DNA of 64,000 nucleotides from Serripes groenlandicus (lineage: Eukaryota > Mollusca > Bivalvia > Cardiida > Cardiidae): assembly GCA_031761405.1 (NCBI GenBank), contig JASEVX010000001.1, forward strand, positions 195,503,706-195,567,705. Reading direction: 5' to 3'. The translations under genes and the position numbers were made by a program. Of this stretch, positions 50,581-60,415 are shown one piece after another. The notes beneath the pieces are model-generated. The model searched no databases and had not been told where the DNA came from. It saw nothing but the letters and a program-made list of their open reading frames with translations. Each line of letters begins with the position of its first letter. The first letter of the stretch is position 1.

Positions 50581-51368
50581 CCTCTCTCTCTCCATCTGCC
50601 TCTATCTCTGTCTCTGTCTCTGTCTCTCTATATGTATGTCTCTCACTCTATGTCTGTCTTTCACTGTCTCTGTCTGTCTGTCGGTCTGTCTGTATGTATG
50701 TCTGTCTGTATGTCTCTGTCTGTCTCTCTCTCTCTGTCTGTCTATCTCTATATGTGTCTCTCTGTGTCTGTCTCTCTCTGCCTGTTTCTCTATGTCTGTC
50801 TCTCGCGGTCTGTCTCTCTCAGTCGGTCTCTTTCTCCGTCTCTGTGTCTCTCTGTATGTGTGTCTCTCTCTGTCTCCCTGTCTCTGTCTTCGTGTCTCTC
50901 TCTGTCTCCCTGTCTCTGTCTTCCTGTCTCTGTCTGTCTCTGTTTTTCTGTCTTTCTCTGTCTGTCTCTGTCTGTCTGTCTCTATATGTCTCTCTGTATA
51001 AATTTGTCTCTATATGTCTCTCTGTATATGTCTGTCTCTGTTTCTCCCTGTCATTGTATCTTTCTGTCTTCCATTGTCTCTGTCTCTCCGTTTGCCTGCC
51101 TATGTCCATCTGTCTCTAGCTGTCTCTGTCTCTCTTTGTGCCTATGTCACTATCCGTCTCTGTCTCTGTATATCTGCCTCTGTCTCTCTCTATGTATGTC
51201 TGTCTTTGTCGGTCTCTATATCTCCCTATCTCTGTGTCTCTGTCTCTCTGTATGTCTATCTCTCTCTCGCTCTCTATCTTTCTGTCTTTATGTATCCCTC
51301 TTTTTCTTTCTGTCAATATCTCGCTGTCTCTCCCTGGCTCTCTCTGTCCTTCTTTCTGTCTATCTCTG
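50581..51368. repeat. 790-bp TCTC/TGTC microsatellite of duplication copy 2
   Basis: Imperfect TCTC, TCTG and TATG words with almost no A outside TAT on the plus strand. All three forward frames stay open for long stretches (up to 265 codons of Cys, Leu, Ser, Val), with complementary Arg/Glu/Thr frames on the minus strand; these come from composition, not genes. It is about 4.5 times the length of the copy 1 tract. Confidence 0.95.
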
Positions 51369-52120
51369 AAAGCCCATTATTAGTATTGACTAGTGAATTG
51401 AAAATGTCTTACCTTTGAAAAATGAGGTAATATCCAGGTCTAAATTCACACTAAGTCGTCTCGTTAAATCACTTTTATAAAATACTACAATTAACCGAGC
51501 TAGTTAATTTGCCACTAAAACATTTTAAACACAACACAAATGAATTGATATCCACGTAATAGCACGAGAACCTACAATTCTCCATGTACTTTATACAAAC
51601 AACATCTAGAGATTTATAGTAATTCTTAAAGTAGAAATATCTTTATAAAACTAGATACTAATATATCTAAAACATATCATTCTAAACTATTTCTGAAATA
51701 AAAAACATTGTGAAAAAAATTTGAGCTAAATATTTGACAATTCAGAGATCTATAGATATATTTAATAAAGAAAAATGCAGGGGGAAAAAAGAAGCCTTTT
51801 TGTTAAAATTAACACAACAGAGGGTTGTCCCATATTCTGGTATGTATATACATTAAATATAGGATCTGACATGAGTTGTCATTTTATATAAAGTTTTATT
51901 ATATGCCTGTACATTTTCCGGTGGAAATACATGCAGATTGACATGCGCAAATACACCACGACAGATTAAAATTCCGTATCTACATGCGGTGTAAATACAA
52001 GATTGTGACGTCAGACAGTGCGCGGAATACTTTCAATAAACAATGCCCAATAAACAATGTATTGAATCTGTATATTTAATAGTTTTTTCGCTCTTCATAG
52101 ATCGTAGGTATATAATAAAA

Positions 52121-52283
52121 GGAATATTACGTTGCGGGAGCGATAAATGGGTACGTATTGCACGACTCGTAGCGTGGGAAAATCCATATCTTACTCGACC
52201 TTCGGTCTCGTAAGATATCGATTTTTCCACGCTACTTGTCGTGCAATACAAACCCTTGTATCGCTCCTGCAACGTAATATTCC
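52121..52283. repeat. 163-bp hairpin 1 (class a)
   Basis: Two arms of about 80 bp fold around GACCTTCGGTCTC. The outer pairing is GGAATATTACGTTGC with GCAACGTAATATTCC. Deep in the stem, ATATCTTACTCGACC faces GTCTCGTAAGATAT. Hairpin 2 is 392 bp downstream with nearly the same sequence. Protein frames called here are shadows. Confidence 0.9.
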
Positions 52284-52512
52284 GTATTTATTATATGCCT
52301 GTACATTTTCCGGTGGAAATACATGCAGATTGACATGCGCAAATACACCACGACAGATTAAAATTCCGTATCTACATGCGGTGTAAATACAAGATTGTGA
52401 CGTCAGACAGTGCGCGGAATACTTTCAGCGAGGTATCCCCAATAAACAATGTATTGAATCTGTATATTTAATAGTTTTTTCGCTCTTCATAGATCGTAGG
52501 TATATAATAAAA

Positions 52513-52675
52513 GGAATATTACGTTGCGGGAGCGATAAATGGGTACGTATTGCACGACTCGTAGCGTGGGAAAATCCATATCTTACTCGACCTTCGGTCT
52601 CGTAAGATATCGATTTTTCCACGCTACTTGTCGTGCAATACAAACCCTTTTATCGCTCCCGCAACGTAATATTCC
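52513..52675. repeat. 163-bp hairpin 2 (class a)
   Basis: Almost identical to hairpin 1; one visible difference improves pairing (TATCGCTCCCGCAAC against GTTGCGGGAGCGAT, where hairpin 1 has CTCCTGC). It is part of a 392-bp direct repeat that also includes the ACATGCGCAAATACACCACG block. Confidence 0.9.
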
Positions 52676-52980
52676 GTATTTATTACATGCCTGTTTATTT
52701 TCCGGTGGAAATACACACATATTGACATGCGCAAATACACCACGACAGATTAAAATTCCGTATCTATATGCGGTGTAAATACAAGATTGTGACGTCATAC
52801 AGTGACGTAACCGGTTTGTTGACGATATTGGGCGGAGCATACGTATTGGAATGCATTATGGAAGCGTGGCGTAATCATTGAAGCGATATTCATCCGCCCT
52901 TCATAATCTTAATTTTACGGTTAATAAAATGTAAACTCAATAAATTTTCGCTGCTCATAGATTGTAGGTATGTAATAAAA

Positions 52981-53143
52981 GGAATATTATGTTGTGGGGT
53001 GGATAATTGAGTTCGTATTAACGACGCGTAGCATGGGGAAATCCATATCTTAGCTCGACCTACGGTCTCGTAAGATATCGATTTTCCCACGCTACTTGTC
53101 GTGGAATACGAACTCATTTATCCACCCCACAACATAATATTCC
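52981..53143. repeat. 163-bp hairpin 3 (class b)
   Basis: Same length and fold as hairpins 1 and 2 but with changed arms: GTTGTGGGGTGGAT pairs with ATCCACCCCACAAC, where class a has GTTGCGGGAGCGAT and ATCGCTCCCGCAAC. Both sides of the stem changed together. It lies 468 bp from both hairpins 2 and 4. Confidence 0.9.
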
Positions 53144-53448
53144 GTATTTATTACATGCCTGTTTATTTTCCGGTGGAAATACACACATATTGACATGCGC
53201 AAATACACCACGACAGATTAAAATTCCGTATCTATATGCGGTGTAAATACAAGATTGTGACGTCATACAGTGACGTTACCGGTTTGATGACGATATTGGG
53301 CGGAACATACGTATTGGAATGCATTATGGAGGCGTGGCGTAATCATTGAAGCGATATTCATCCGCCCTTCATAATCTTAATTTTACGGTTAATAAAATGT
53401 AAACTCAATAAATTTTCGCTGCTCATAGATTGTAGGTATGTAATAAAA

Positions 53449-53611
53449 GGAATATTATGTTGTGGGGTGGATAATTGAGTTCGTATTAACGACGCGTAGC
53501 GTGGGGAAATCCATATCTTAGCTCGACCTACGGTCTCGTAAGATATCGATTTTCCCACGCTACTTGTCGTGGAATACGAACTCATTTATCCACCCCACAA
53601 CATAATATTCC
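53449..53611. repeat. 163-bp hairpin 4 (class b)
   Basis: Near-identical to hairpin 3 (for example GCGTGGGG where hairpin 3 has GCATGGGG). It is part of a 468-bp direct repeat that includes GGCGTGGCGTAATCATTGAA. It is followed by AAACGAGTTCAAG and a short palindromic AAGCGAGCC...GGCGAGCTT. Confidence 0.9.
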
Positions 53612-53999
53612 GTATTTATTAAACGAGTTCAAGAATTTTTTTATTAAGCGAGCCTTTGGCGAGCTTAATAATAAATTTCTTGGACGAGTTTAATAAAAAC
53701 TTTATGAAATGACAACGAATGTCAGATTCTTTTTATCACATGACGAAAACACACAAAGAAAATCGGGTTTTCCAAAGCTATTTTAATTTCGTCAGTAAAT
53801 CGTATAACAATGCCACAAATAATTATTCCCGAGGTCATATTCAGCTTAGTTTATTAAAAGGAATAATAAATAACACTCATGAGATATTATATCTATCACA
53901 TAAAGTGACCTATGAGGCGTATTTCGATAAAAATGTACTTAACGTTTACAATATTTCTAGATGAAATGTACGGGTTTTGGCGCCAAAGTGACTAACGTA

Positions 54000-54026
54000 T
54001 GACGTCAAAACGATGACGTGACGTCA
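54000..54026. promoter_or_regulatory. second pair of perfect CRE palindromes
   Basis: TGACGTCA at 54,000-54,007 and 54,019-54,026 in the right part of the composite element, matching the pair at 37,453 and 37,469 in a related element. The sites are kept although the surrounding sequence has diverged. Binding by CREB/ATF is inference. Confidence 0.55.
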
Positions 54027-54138
54027 TTTTATTAGTATTAGGTCATGTTATATTACACACGTTGTATATAAAGAAATACGTAATGGGTATATTACATGGG
54101 ATACAAGCAACGTCATGTGATATATATGTCATTCTGTT

Positions 54139-54164
54139 TTACCACAGGGATAACTGGCTTGTGG
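54139..54164 (+). other. 26-nt fragment identical to conserved 28S rRNA
   Basis: TTACCACAGGGATAACTGG followed by CTTGTGG is, from memory, the highly conserved domain V stretch of eukaryotic 28S rRNA (around GGGATAACTGGCT). The match stops abruptly on both sides (GTTT before, TATATA after). It lies 18 bases beyond the composite element's right end. Copy 1 of the duplication has different sequence here. It is not an rRNA gene; filler DNA copied during break repair or a template-switch product are possible origins. Confidence 0.7.
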
Positions 54165-54335
54165 TATATATTTCCAGTTCAGTGAACACTAAAGATCCAC
54201 GCTGTATATTGGAATCAGGCTAATAAATGACAGACAATCGAAAACATGCTCGAGTTATGTTTCTTGTGCATTGCACATATGTAGGTCATAAGTTTCCTAT
54301 ACAACAAGTCTGAAATTGCTACATTGAAACTTTAT

Positions 54336-54798
54336 TGACACAATGGCCGACGAAAAAATATGAAAAAAGGAGTTTTCACCGAAACAGTGACCTGTAATGT
54401 TTGCCAACGTATGCCTTCCAAGTAGGAAATGGTTAAGCGATTTATTGTACGAATGACATATGTATAGGACTCCAGCACGTGGTCAAAGGGAAGAAATTCA
54501 TTTTCCATAGGCGACCATTATAGCATTATGGGTTATATTTCGTTAACATAAAATGAATTAACACATATACCTGTATCAAATTAAAGTTCATTCTTAGAAC
54601 TACTAAAAAAGCAACAAAAAAGACCTCACATGATCACCGACTGTTGACTGAGTTAGGATGTCACCCTTATCTCGCATTGAATTTTACTTTCAATTTCAGA
54701 TAACACAGCATGTTCTGAAAACGGCTATTAGAGTGTCAATATAGCTAAAAGCAAACACTGTTTGGGTTATAAATCAATCAGAGGTTATTCAACTTTAT
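54336..54798. other. no gene seen
   Basis: Sequence after the segmental duplication and before the second gagggcc-type pearl-like element. No open frame or repeat recognised. Confidence 0.55.
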
Positions 54799-56217
54799 AA
54801 CAAGAGGGCCAAGATGGCCCTAAATCGATCACCTAATTGATAGTAAATTAGTAGCAAATATTTAACTGCAAATATCTGGGAAAATTTTATCAGGGAGTGT
54901 AAATGAAACTGCAAAGGAGTGGACACTTCTCAAGAAACAGCTTATCAGTAAAGGCCATTTATATCTTGAAATCTAACAAGAACTTTAATAAGAATGGAAT
55001 TATAAAGTTTTTGTCATTTTGCACCTTTCCTGATGCCGCCTTGCTGCCCTGTTTTTCAACGAAATCAATATGGCTTCAACAGTTTATTTAGAGGGTCACT
55101 TAAGGAACATTTCTACCAAATGATCTTGCAATCGCACAAGTAGATTATGGAGGAAAAGGATTTTAAAATTTGGGTATTTTTCTCACTTTCTGATGCCGCA
55201 GCAAGCAAAGTTATCAATGGAATTTAAATCTTTGAACAATTTTGAAAGAGGACCACCAAAGGAACATTCTTGATTCGTATTATATTTTCTTAAAATCAGA
55301 CAAACACTTTCATAAAAATGGAATTTTCTAATTTTGTCATTTTGCCCCTTTTCTGATGCCGCCTGACTGCCATGTTTTTCGACCAATCAGTATGGCTTGA
55401 ACAATTTATATAGAGGGTCACCCAAGGAACATTTCTACCAAATTATATTTGAATCTGACAGGCAGATTCGGAGGAGAAGATTTTTAAAGTTTGGACATTT
55501 TGTCCCCTTTCTGATGCCGCAGCAACCAAAGTTCTCATTGGAATTTAAATCTTTGAACAATTTTGAAAGAGGACCACCAAAGGAACATTCCTGTGATGTT
55601 TTGTGGAAATTGGTCTATTGGAATGGTAGGAGTTGGTTGTCATTTGTAGCTAAAAGTTCAATTTACCCCTTTTGAGATGACGCCTGGTTGCTATGATTGT
55701 GTAACCAATCAAAACGCCTTAATCAAATTAAATAGAGGATCATTACAGTAAGATTCATATTAAATTTTCTTAAAATCAGACAAGCACTTTCATAAAAATG
55801 GAATTTTCAAATTCTGTCATTTTGCCCCTTTTTTTATGCCGCCTGACTGCCATGTTTTTCGCCCAATCAGTATGGCTTGAACAAATTTTATAGAGGGTCA
55901 CCCAAGGAATATTTCTACCAAATTATATTTGAATCTGACAGGCAGATTCGGAGGAGAAGATTTTTAAAGTTTGGACATTTTGTCCCCTTTTCTGATGCCG
56001 CAGCAACCAAAGTTCTCATTGGAATTTTAATCTTTGAACAACTTTGAAAGAGGCCAACCAGAGGAACAGTCCTGTGATGTTTCACGGAAATTGTCCTTGG
56101 AGTTTGGGAGGAGATGATGTTTAAAGCTAAAAGTTAACGCCGGACGGACGGACGACGGACGACGGACAAAAAGTGATCAGAATAGCTCACCTTGAGCCTT
56201 CGGCTCAGGTGATCTAA
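54799..56217 (+). mobile_element. pearl-like element with about 160-bp core repeats
   Basis: It opens AACAAGAGGGCCAAGATGG and AAATCGATCACCT; it closes with CGGACGGACGGACGACGG, GTGATCAGAATAGC and a hairpin with inner GAGCC-TTCG-GGCTC-type pairing (56,184-56,215), then AAAAA. The core has two alternating kinds of unit, marked by GAGGACCACCAAAGGAAC and GAGGGTCACCCAAGGAAC, with a TGATGCCGC landmark about every 160 bp. The ends relate it to 44,959-46,467, while the core is different. Open frames inside are shadows. Confidence 0.78.
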
Positions 56218-56379
56218 AAATCACTTTCAACTTTCAATAAAATCGTTATTGTCCAATGGGAGACAACCGCAGTCTTATATATTCATCTGAAATTCCCTTG
56301 ACGAAATTGTCTGCCGTCAAGCCGATCAGATTTACTTCTCTTTGACTACGTATGTTTTTCTTTATAATGTATAGCCACC

Positions 56380-56605
56380 TTTTCGGTGGTGCTGTGGTAG
56401 TGCTAGAACATACCGGCAACAACTTTAAAATGGTAGTAATGGCTGCTTTCCTCGGTGCTCAGGGTTGCGGGGTGAGCATCACGACTGACTGGCTAGTGTC
56501 AGGTTGAATGGAATTGCAGTACTGTAAACTTACCCGGGAGACGCCGTGATATAAATTAACAACTGTTGAAAGCGTCGTTAAACACAAAACAATCAATCAA
56601 ACAAT
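56380..56605 (+). mobile_element. SINE of a second type
   Basis: CGGTGGTGCTGTGGTAGTGC may be the A-box region. Then GAGCATCACGACTGACTGGC, GTCAGGTTGAATGG, ACGCCGTGATATAA and CGTCGTTAAACAC with (AATC)n. The tail is shared with the other SINE type, the front is not. Confidence 0.7.
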
Positions 56606-56639
56606 TATTTATAGGCATATGCTAGACTACCATTTTATC

Positions 56640-56816
56640 TGGAAATGTGAAAAACCCCTGTTAAACAGTCCACATGAAATGTGAAAAAACCTGTGAAACA
56701 GTCAACATGAAATGTGAAAACAACCTGTGAAAGTCCACACGAAATGTGAAAAACGCTGTGAAACAGTCGACATGAATTGTGAAAAAAACTTGTGAAACAG
56801 TCCACACGAAATCCTA
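56640..56816. repeat. minisatellite, five units of about 37 bp
   Basis: GAAATGTGAAAAA(A)CCTGTG and AAACAGTCCACATG repeat five times with small changes. The minus-strand 63-codon frame with FHVDCFTGFF-like repeats reflects the period only. Confidence 0.9.
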
Positions 56817-57029
56817 CCTGCGACATTAAGCTAGAACATCCCTATGCTATTTGGCCGACAGTTTCCGTACGAGACCGATATTAATAACAGCATATATACA
56901 TGCGATTTCCGTCCAAACGTGAGTGTCCGGTATTTTTCGTAGATTTTTCGGTCATTTCCGGTTAAAATGATCTTAAATCCCATGAACAACACCGATCTCA
57001 AACGACACTTAAGAACACTTATAGTATTT

Positions 57030-57838
57030 ACATATACAATACAATACAATACAATATATGTTAATGCATAAAAACTACAAGTTGTATAGCAAATTACACA
57101 ATTTAAACAAATTCCTTACATAACATAGACAATGTTTTCCGAAGAGCATATACAACTGTAGAAAATTAACCGTACATATGTTACCCAAAATAAATATTAT
57201 CATATTTACATATTTAGCTTCTCATGTTATTTACATAATAAATATATTTAGCTAAATTATTTATAACGACTTCTGAAGATGATGACATAAGATTTATTAT
57301 TGTTTGTTTTGTTGGCCATGTATAGTAGTATCTTTTGATATATTTCAATCTTAGTCCGGAAAATTTCGTACAAATTAGAAAAAAATGGTATTCGTTCTCT
57401 ACTAGTCCCGAATTACAATTTTCACAAATTCGTTCATTTTTTGGGATGTTGTGATGTCGCCCACTGTCAATTTTTAAATCATGTGATGATGTTCGAAGTT
57501 AAAGCGATTCTAAATTTTGATACTTTAATTACGTCAAGATATTTTTCTAGGTTGAAAGAGTTATTGAAAAAGCAATGTGTATCTAGGCGAGCAGAATTGT
57601 TAATCGATGAGCACCAATTTTGTTGAAATATATCTAACATCCTTTGTTTAATGCGAGTGTTGCTAATAGATGTGTGAATTTGATTTTCCCATAGATCTGT
57701 TAATCCTAGTTGGTTTAATGTCATTTTAATGTTGTAGCCCCAGTTTTCCCCATTATACGATAATCCTTTATCAGCATCGGTTTTAAGCATAATATACACT
57801 TTGAAAATAATAGTTTGTTCATTCATTGTATATAACAA
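57030..57838 (-). pseudogene. 3' end of a LINE with CCHC motif, one frameshift
   Basis: Minus-strand frame 57,838-57,479 (ending ALTSNIIT) is the C-terminal part of a LINE protein, with ...LTDLWENQ... and FNLEKYLDVI. It breaks at a stop at 57,479. The next frame continues directly as LKIDSGRHHNIPKNERICEN, contains C-x2-C-x9-H-x4-C, then YTWPTKQ, and ends at a stop at 57,214. One frameshift therefore separates two good halves. The non-coding tail ends in (ATTGT)n at about 57,037-57,054. Such C-terminal zinc knuckles lie downstream of the reverse transcriptase. The 5' part is absent. Confidence 0.85.
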
Positions 57839-57870
57839 AACTGAAACTTACACAAAAACAAACATATACA

Positions 57871-58072
57871 CCGCCGCAGTAGAGCAGTTGGTAGAGTGTT
57901 GTATGGTTAGCTTCACGACTGACATGAACACCGCCGCGGTGGAGCAGTGTTAGAGGGTTATATGGTTAGCTTTACGACTTACATATACACCGCCGCAGTA
58001 TAGCAGTGGTAGAGTGTTGTATGGCTAGCTTTACGGCTGGCATGAACACCGCCGTGGTTGAGTAGTGATAGA
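57871..58072 (+). repeat. 60-bp minisatellite, left segment (about 4 units)
   Basis: Units read ACCGCCGCGGTGGAGCAGTG, GTAGAGTGTTGTATGG, TTAGCTTTACGACTGACATG. GTGGAGCAGTGGTAGAG resembles a tRNA A box, but there is no B box, so pol III activity is doubtful. It is interrupted at about 58,073 by (GAA)n and the LINE fragment; the array resumes at 58,747. Confidence 0.88.
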
Positions 58073-58189
58073 AGAAGAAGAAGAAGAATATTGTATTAGA
58101 CTTAAACTTACAAAGTTTCTCGTCAATACAACACAATACTTCAAGCAAATACAAATAAATCCAGGTCAGTTGGAATGAATGGAAATATC

Positions 58190-58330
58190 TTCCATTTACA
58201 TACACACATACACATTTATAACTATACACTCATACACATATATACACCCATACACATATGTACACATATATACATACATGTACACACATACGCATACACA
58301 CACAAAAGTAAACCTACATATACACACAAA
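58190..58330. repeat. imperfect (TACACA/TATACA)n microsatellite
   Basis: TACACAT, TATACA and CATACA words run for about 140 bp. Plus-strand Thr/Tyr/His-rich frames over it are compositional. Confidence 0.85.
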
Positions 58331-58462
58331 TGTATCATATCATTTCGTACGTACACTCGTCATACTGAGTGCATACGCTCAGCACACCCAGGGACGTATT
58401 ATCTACGTCCCTGGTATACTAATACGATTACTGAGGAGAGGAAGAACATATACATACACACA

Positions 58463-58743
58463 TTAAGTGACTATGGTATATGGCAGTGATTTGCGGAGAT
58501 TAAACGACTCATATATGTATTTACCTAGGTTTTTCTTAACAGATACAACCTTTGAATTCATAAGTAATACTAACTTGTACATACATGGTCTATTGTAATA
58601 AAATGAACCGATACATTGTTTTCTGATATTACTATATAACGGACACACCAGGATAAAATGGTATTCATCTTCTATATCCGAAGAATTACATAATAAGCAT
58701 TTCCGAAGGGATCTATCTATCCTTTGATTAGTATACCGGCCTG
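58463..58743 (-). pseudogene. LINE C-terminal fragment with CCHC motif
   Basis: Minus-strand frame from about 58,743: RYTNQRIDRSLRKCLLCNSS, then DIEDEYHFILVCPLY, then MNSKVVSVKKNLGKY, stop at 58,463. It contains C-x2-C-x9-H-x4-C, the same spacing as the relics at 57,214 and 62,499, and lacks everything upstream. The N-terminal side ends where the minisatellite resumes. No frameshift is seen over about 90 codons, so it may be younger than its neighbour, or of another subfamily. Confidence 0.82.
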
Positions 58744-58746
58744 TTT

Positions 58747-59318
58747 AGAGTGTTGTATGGTTAGCTTTACGATTGACATGAACACCGCCGCGGTGGAGCA
58801 GTGGTATATTGTTGTATGGTTAGCTTTACGACTGACATGAAAACCGCCACGATAGTGCAGTGGTAGAGTGTTGTATGGTTAGCTATACAGCTGAAATAAA
58901 AACCGCCGTGGTTGAGTAGTGGTAGAGTGTTTTATGGTTAACTTTACAACTGAAATGAAAACCGCCGTGGTTGAGTAGTGGTAGAGTGTTTTATGGTTAG
59001 CTTTACAACTGAAATGAACACCGTCACGACGGTGCAGTGGTAGAGTGTTGTATGCTTTACGACTGACATGAAAACCGCCATGATAGTGCAGTGGTAGAGT
59101 GTTGTATGGTTAGCTATACAACTGAAATGAACACCGTCACGACGGTGCAGTGGTAGAGTGTTGTATGCTTTACGACTGACATGAAAACCGCCATGATAGT
59201 GCAGTGGTAGAGTGTTGTATGGTTAGCTATACAACTGAAATAAAAACCACCGTGGTTGAGTAGTGGTAGAGTGTTGTATGGTTAACTTTACAACTGAAAT
59301 AAAAACCGCCGTCGTTAC
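58747..59318 (+). repeat. 60-bp minisatellite, right segment (about 10 units)
   Basis: Continuation of 57,871-58,072. Several unit types alternate: GCCGTGGTTGAGTAGTGG, GCCATGATAGTGCAGTGG and GTCACGACGGTGCAGTGG. A pair of units (GTCACGACGG then GCCATGATAG) is itself duplicated around 59,020-59,230. Confidence 0.88.
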
Positions 59319-59374
59319 TTTGGCGTAAAGCAATTGGAGTTACACTTCTAGTTGTTTTGTCAAAATTTGAACCG

Positions 59375-59567
59375 AGGACTAAACTCTGCGTAAAGTATCG
59401 AACCGGATCAGCCTAAGCATGCCGCGCAGGCTAACCCGGACAGAAAGTTTTCGCCTCCTGTGTATTTTCTTTTTCGGGATTCATTACTCTATACCTCTAT
59501 CCCCCTGAGACGGAATGTGTCGACTCGGATTAGTCCATAATGATGGGTTTCTCATGGAACGGCTCAC
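59375..59567 (-). mobile_element. second copy of the 230-bp MITE, one end lost
   Basis: On the minus strand it starts GAGCCGTTCCATGAGAAACC and continues through GGAGGCGAAAAC, TAGCCTGCGCGGCATGCTTA and ACTTTACGCAGAG, matching 42,414-42,643. The far TIR is missing. Confidence 0.75.
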
Positions 59568-60298
59568 ACTGCGGATGCACAGACTCACCAGCGTCTTCAC
59601 TGTACGCAGACGCATTAAGAATGTAGGACTCAAGATCGCCAGTCGCGGGTAGGATCTATTTCGTCAGATTTTTACACGATTTGTTGCACAATTTACATTG
59701 TTGTATACAGCATACTTCTGACGCCGTTATTTATGTTTGTTGTTTAATTCAACCTTTCCCGTATGTGAGCGCATCTGCAGCAGACGGGTTTTGAAAACAT
59801 TGTGGCAAAATGACAATTAGCTCATGATGAGCAATTTCTACTTTTGCCACAATATTTTGTTCAATATTTCTATTCAATGATTCTTTTCAATAATTAAACT
59901 TAACATTATAATAGTTGTGCTTATATGTTTTCAAAGTCGTTTGCTGTAGACTCGCTGGATGTTGGAAAGGATTGAAGTATAACATAATGTCTGGTTTGTT
60001 TATCCCTTCAACTTTTCAGACCTTCACGTTTCCATCCTGTGCAGCTGTTCATCAAGCACAGTTTTTATGAAGCTTCTCTTGTTTATGATGTTCTTTTAAA
60101 CCGTTAACTGGCGTGCATTTTATTCGGAATGTTTTCTTAAACCTCAAAGCATCACACCGAAACAATAGATAAAAGTAGAAATAACTTATCAAGATCAAGA
60201 AATACGTTTTATATATGTTCAAGTATCATGGAAGCCATTATAGAAGGGTAACGACACTGAATCTGTACACATATATGGCCCAGCCGTTTATCTACTAG
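59568..60298. other. no gene seen; holds a foldback MITE at 59,794-59,858
   Basis: AT-rich sequence. AAAACATTGTGGCAAAATG pairs with CTTTTGCCACAATATTTT in a stem of about 32 bp with almost no loop (59,794-59,858). The same family appears at 63,917 and, decayed, at 40,316-41,016, 43,206 and 43,900-44,100. Confidence 0.65.
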
Positions 60299-60415
60299 TC
60301 GATATCTCTCTAACCCAGAGAGATATCTCTGTAAGATAGAGATATATCTCGATCTTTATAACACATAGAGATATCTCTATATCTTTGAGATATATCTGTC
60401 TAACATACTTATCAA
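60299..60415. repeat. cluster of GATATC palindromes
   Basis: AGAGATATCTCT (60,319-60,330) and ATAGAGATATCTCTAT (60,365-60,380, a perfect 16-bp palindrome) sit among close variants (TCGATATCTCTC, AGAGATATATCTC, GAGATATATCT), at least five copies in 117 bp. A minus-strand frame rich in Ile and Glu is a shadow. Confidence 0.8.

Larger units (their letters stand above)
51854..54121. mobile_element. 2.27-kb composite foldback element
   Basis: Comparison with copy 1 (TATATACATATATGTCATTC) defines the insertion between TATATACAT (51,845-51,853) and ATATATGTC (54,122). The left end GGATCTGACATGAGTTGTC is repeated inverted at about 53,690-53,735 (GACAACGAATGTCAGATTC). Between them lie four 163-bp hairpins in two sequence classes. 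A final 390-bp part (53,733-54,121) has TATCACATGACG and CGTCATGTGATA ends and twin TGACGTCA sites at 54,000 and 54,019. No transposase is seen; the mobilising enzyme is unknown. The element is related to 37,052-37,558. Confidence 0.8.
50255..54335. repeat. tandem segmental duplication, copy 2
   Basis: It matches copy 1 block by block and ends at CATTGAAACTTTATT (54,335). It is longer because the TC-rich tract has grown to about 790 bp and because a 2.27-kb composite element lies at 51,854-54,121. It keeps the SINE-free empty site (CATATTCTGGTATGTATA, about 51,831), so the copy 1 SINE came after the duplication. Confidence 0.88.

Noticed and set aside
50572..51418. 265-codon plus-strand frame and its companions, the second longest set in the window
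   Set aside because: All forward frames of a TCTC/TGTC tract lack stops by composition; the residues are only Ser, Leu, Cys, Val and similar.
52033..53585. Paired 72-85 codon frames with repeated protein sequences
   Set aside because: They lie within the two strands of the 163-bp hairpins and merely mirror the inverted repeats.
54139..54164. rRNA gene
   Set aside because: Only 26 bases match; the flanks are unrelated, so it is listed as a fragment.
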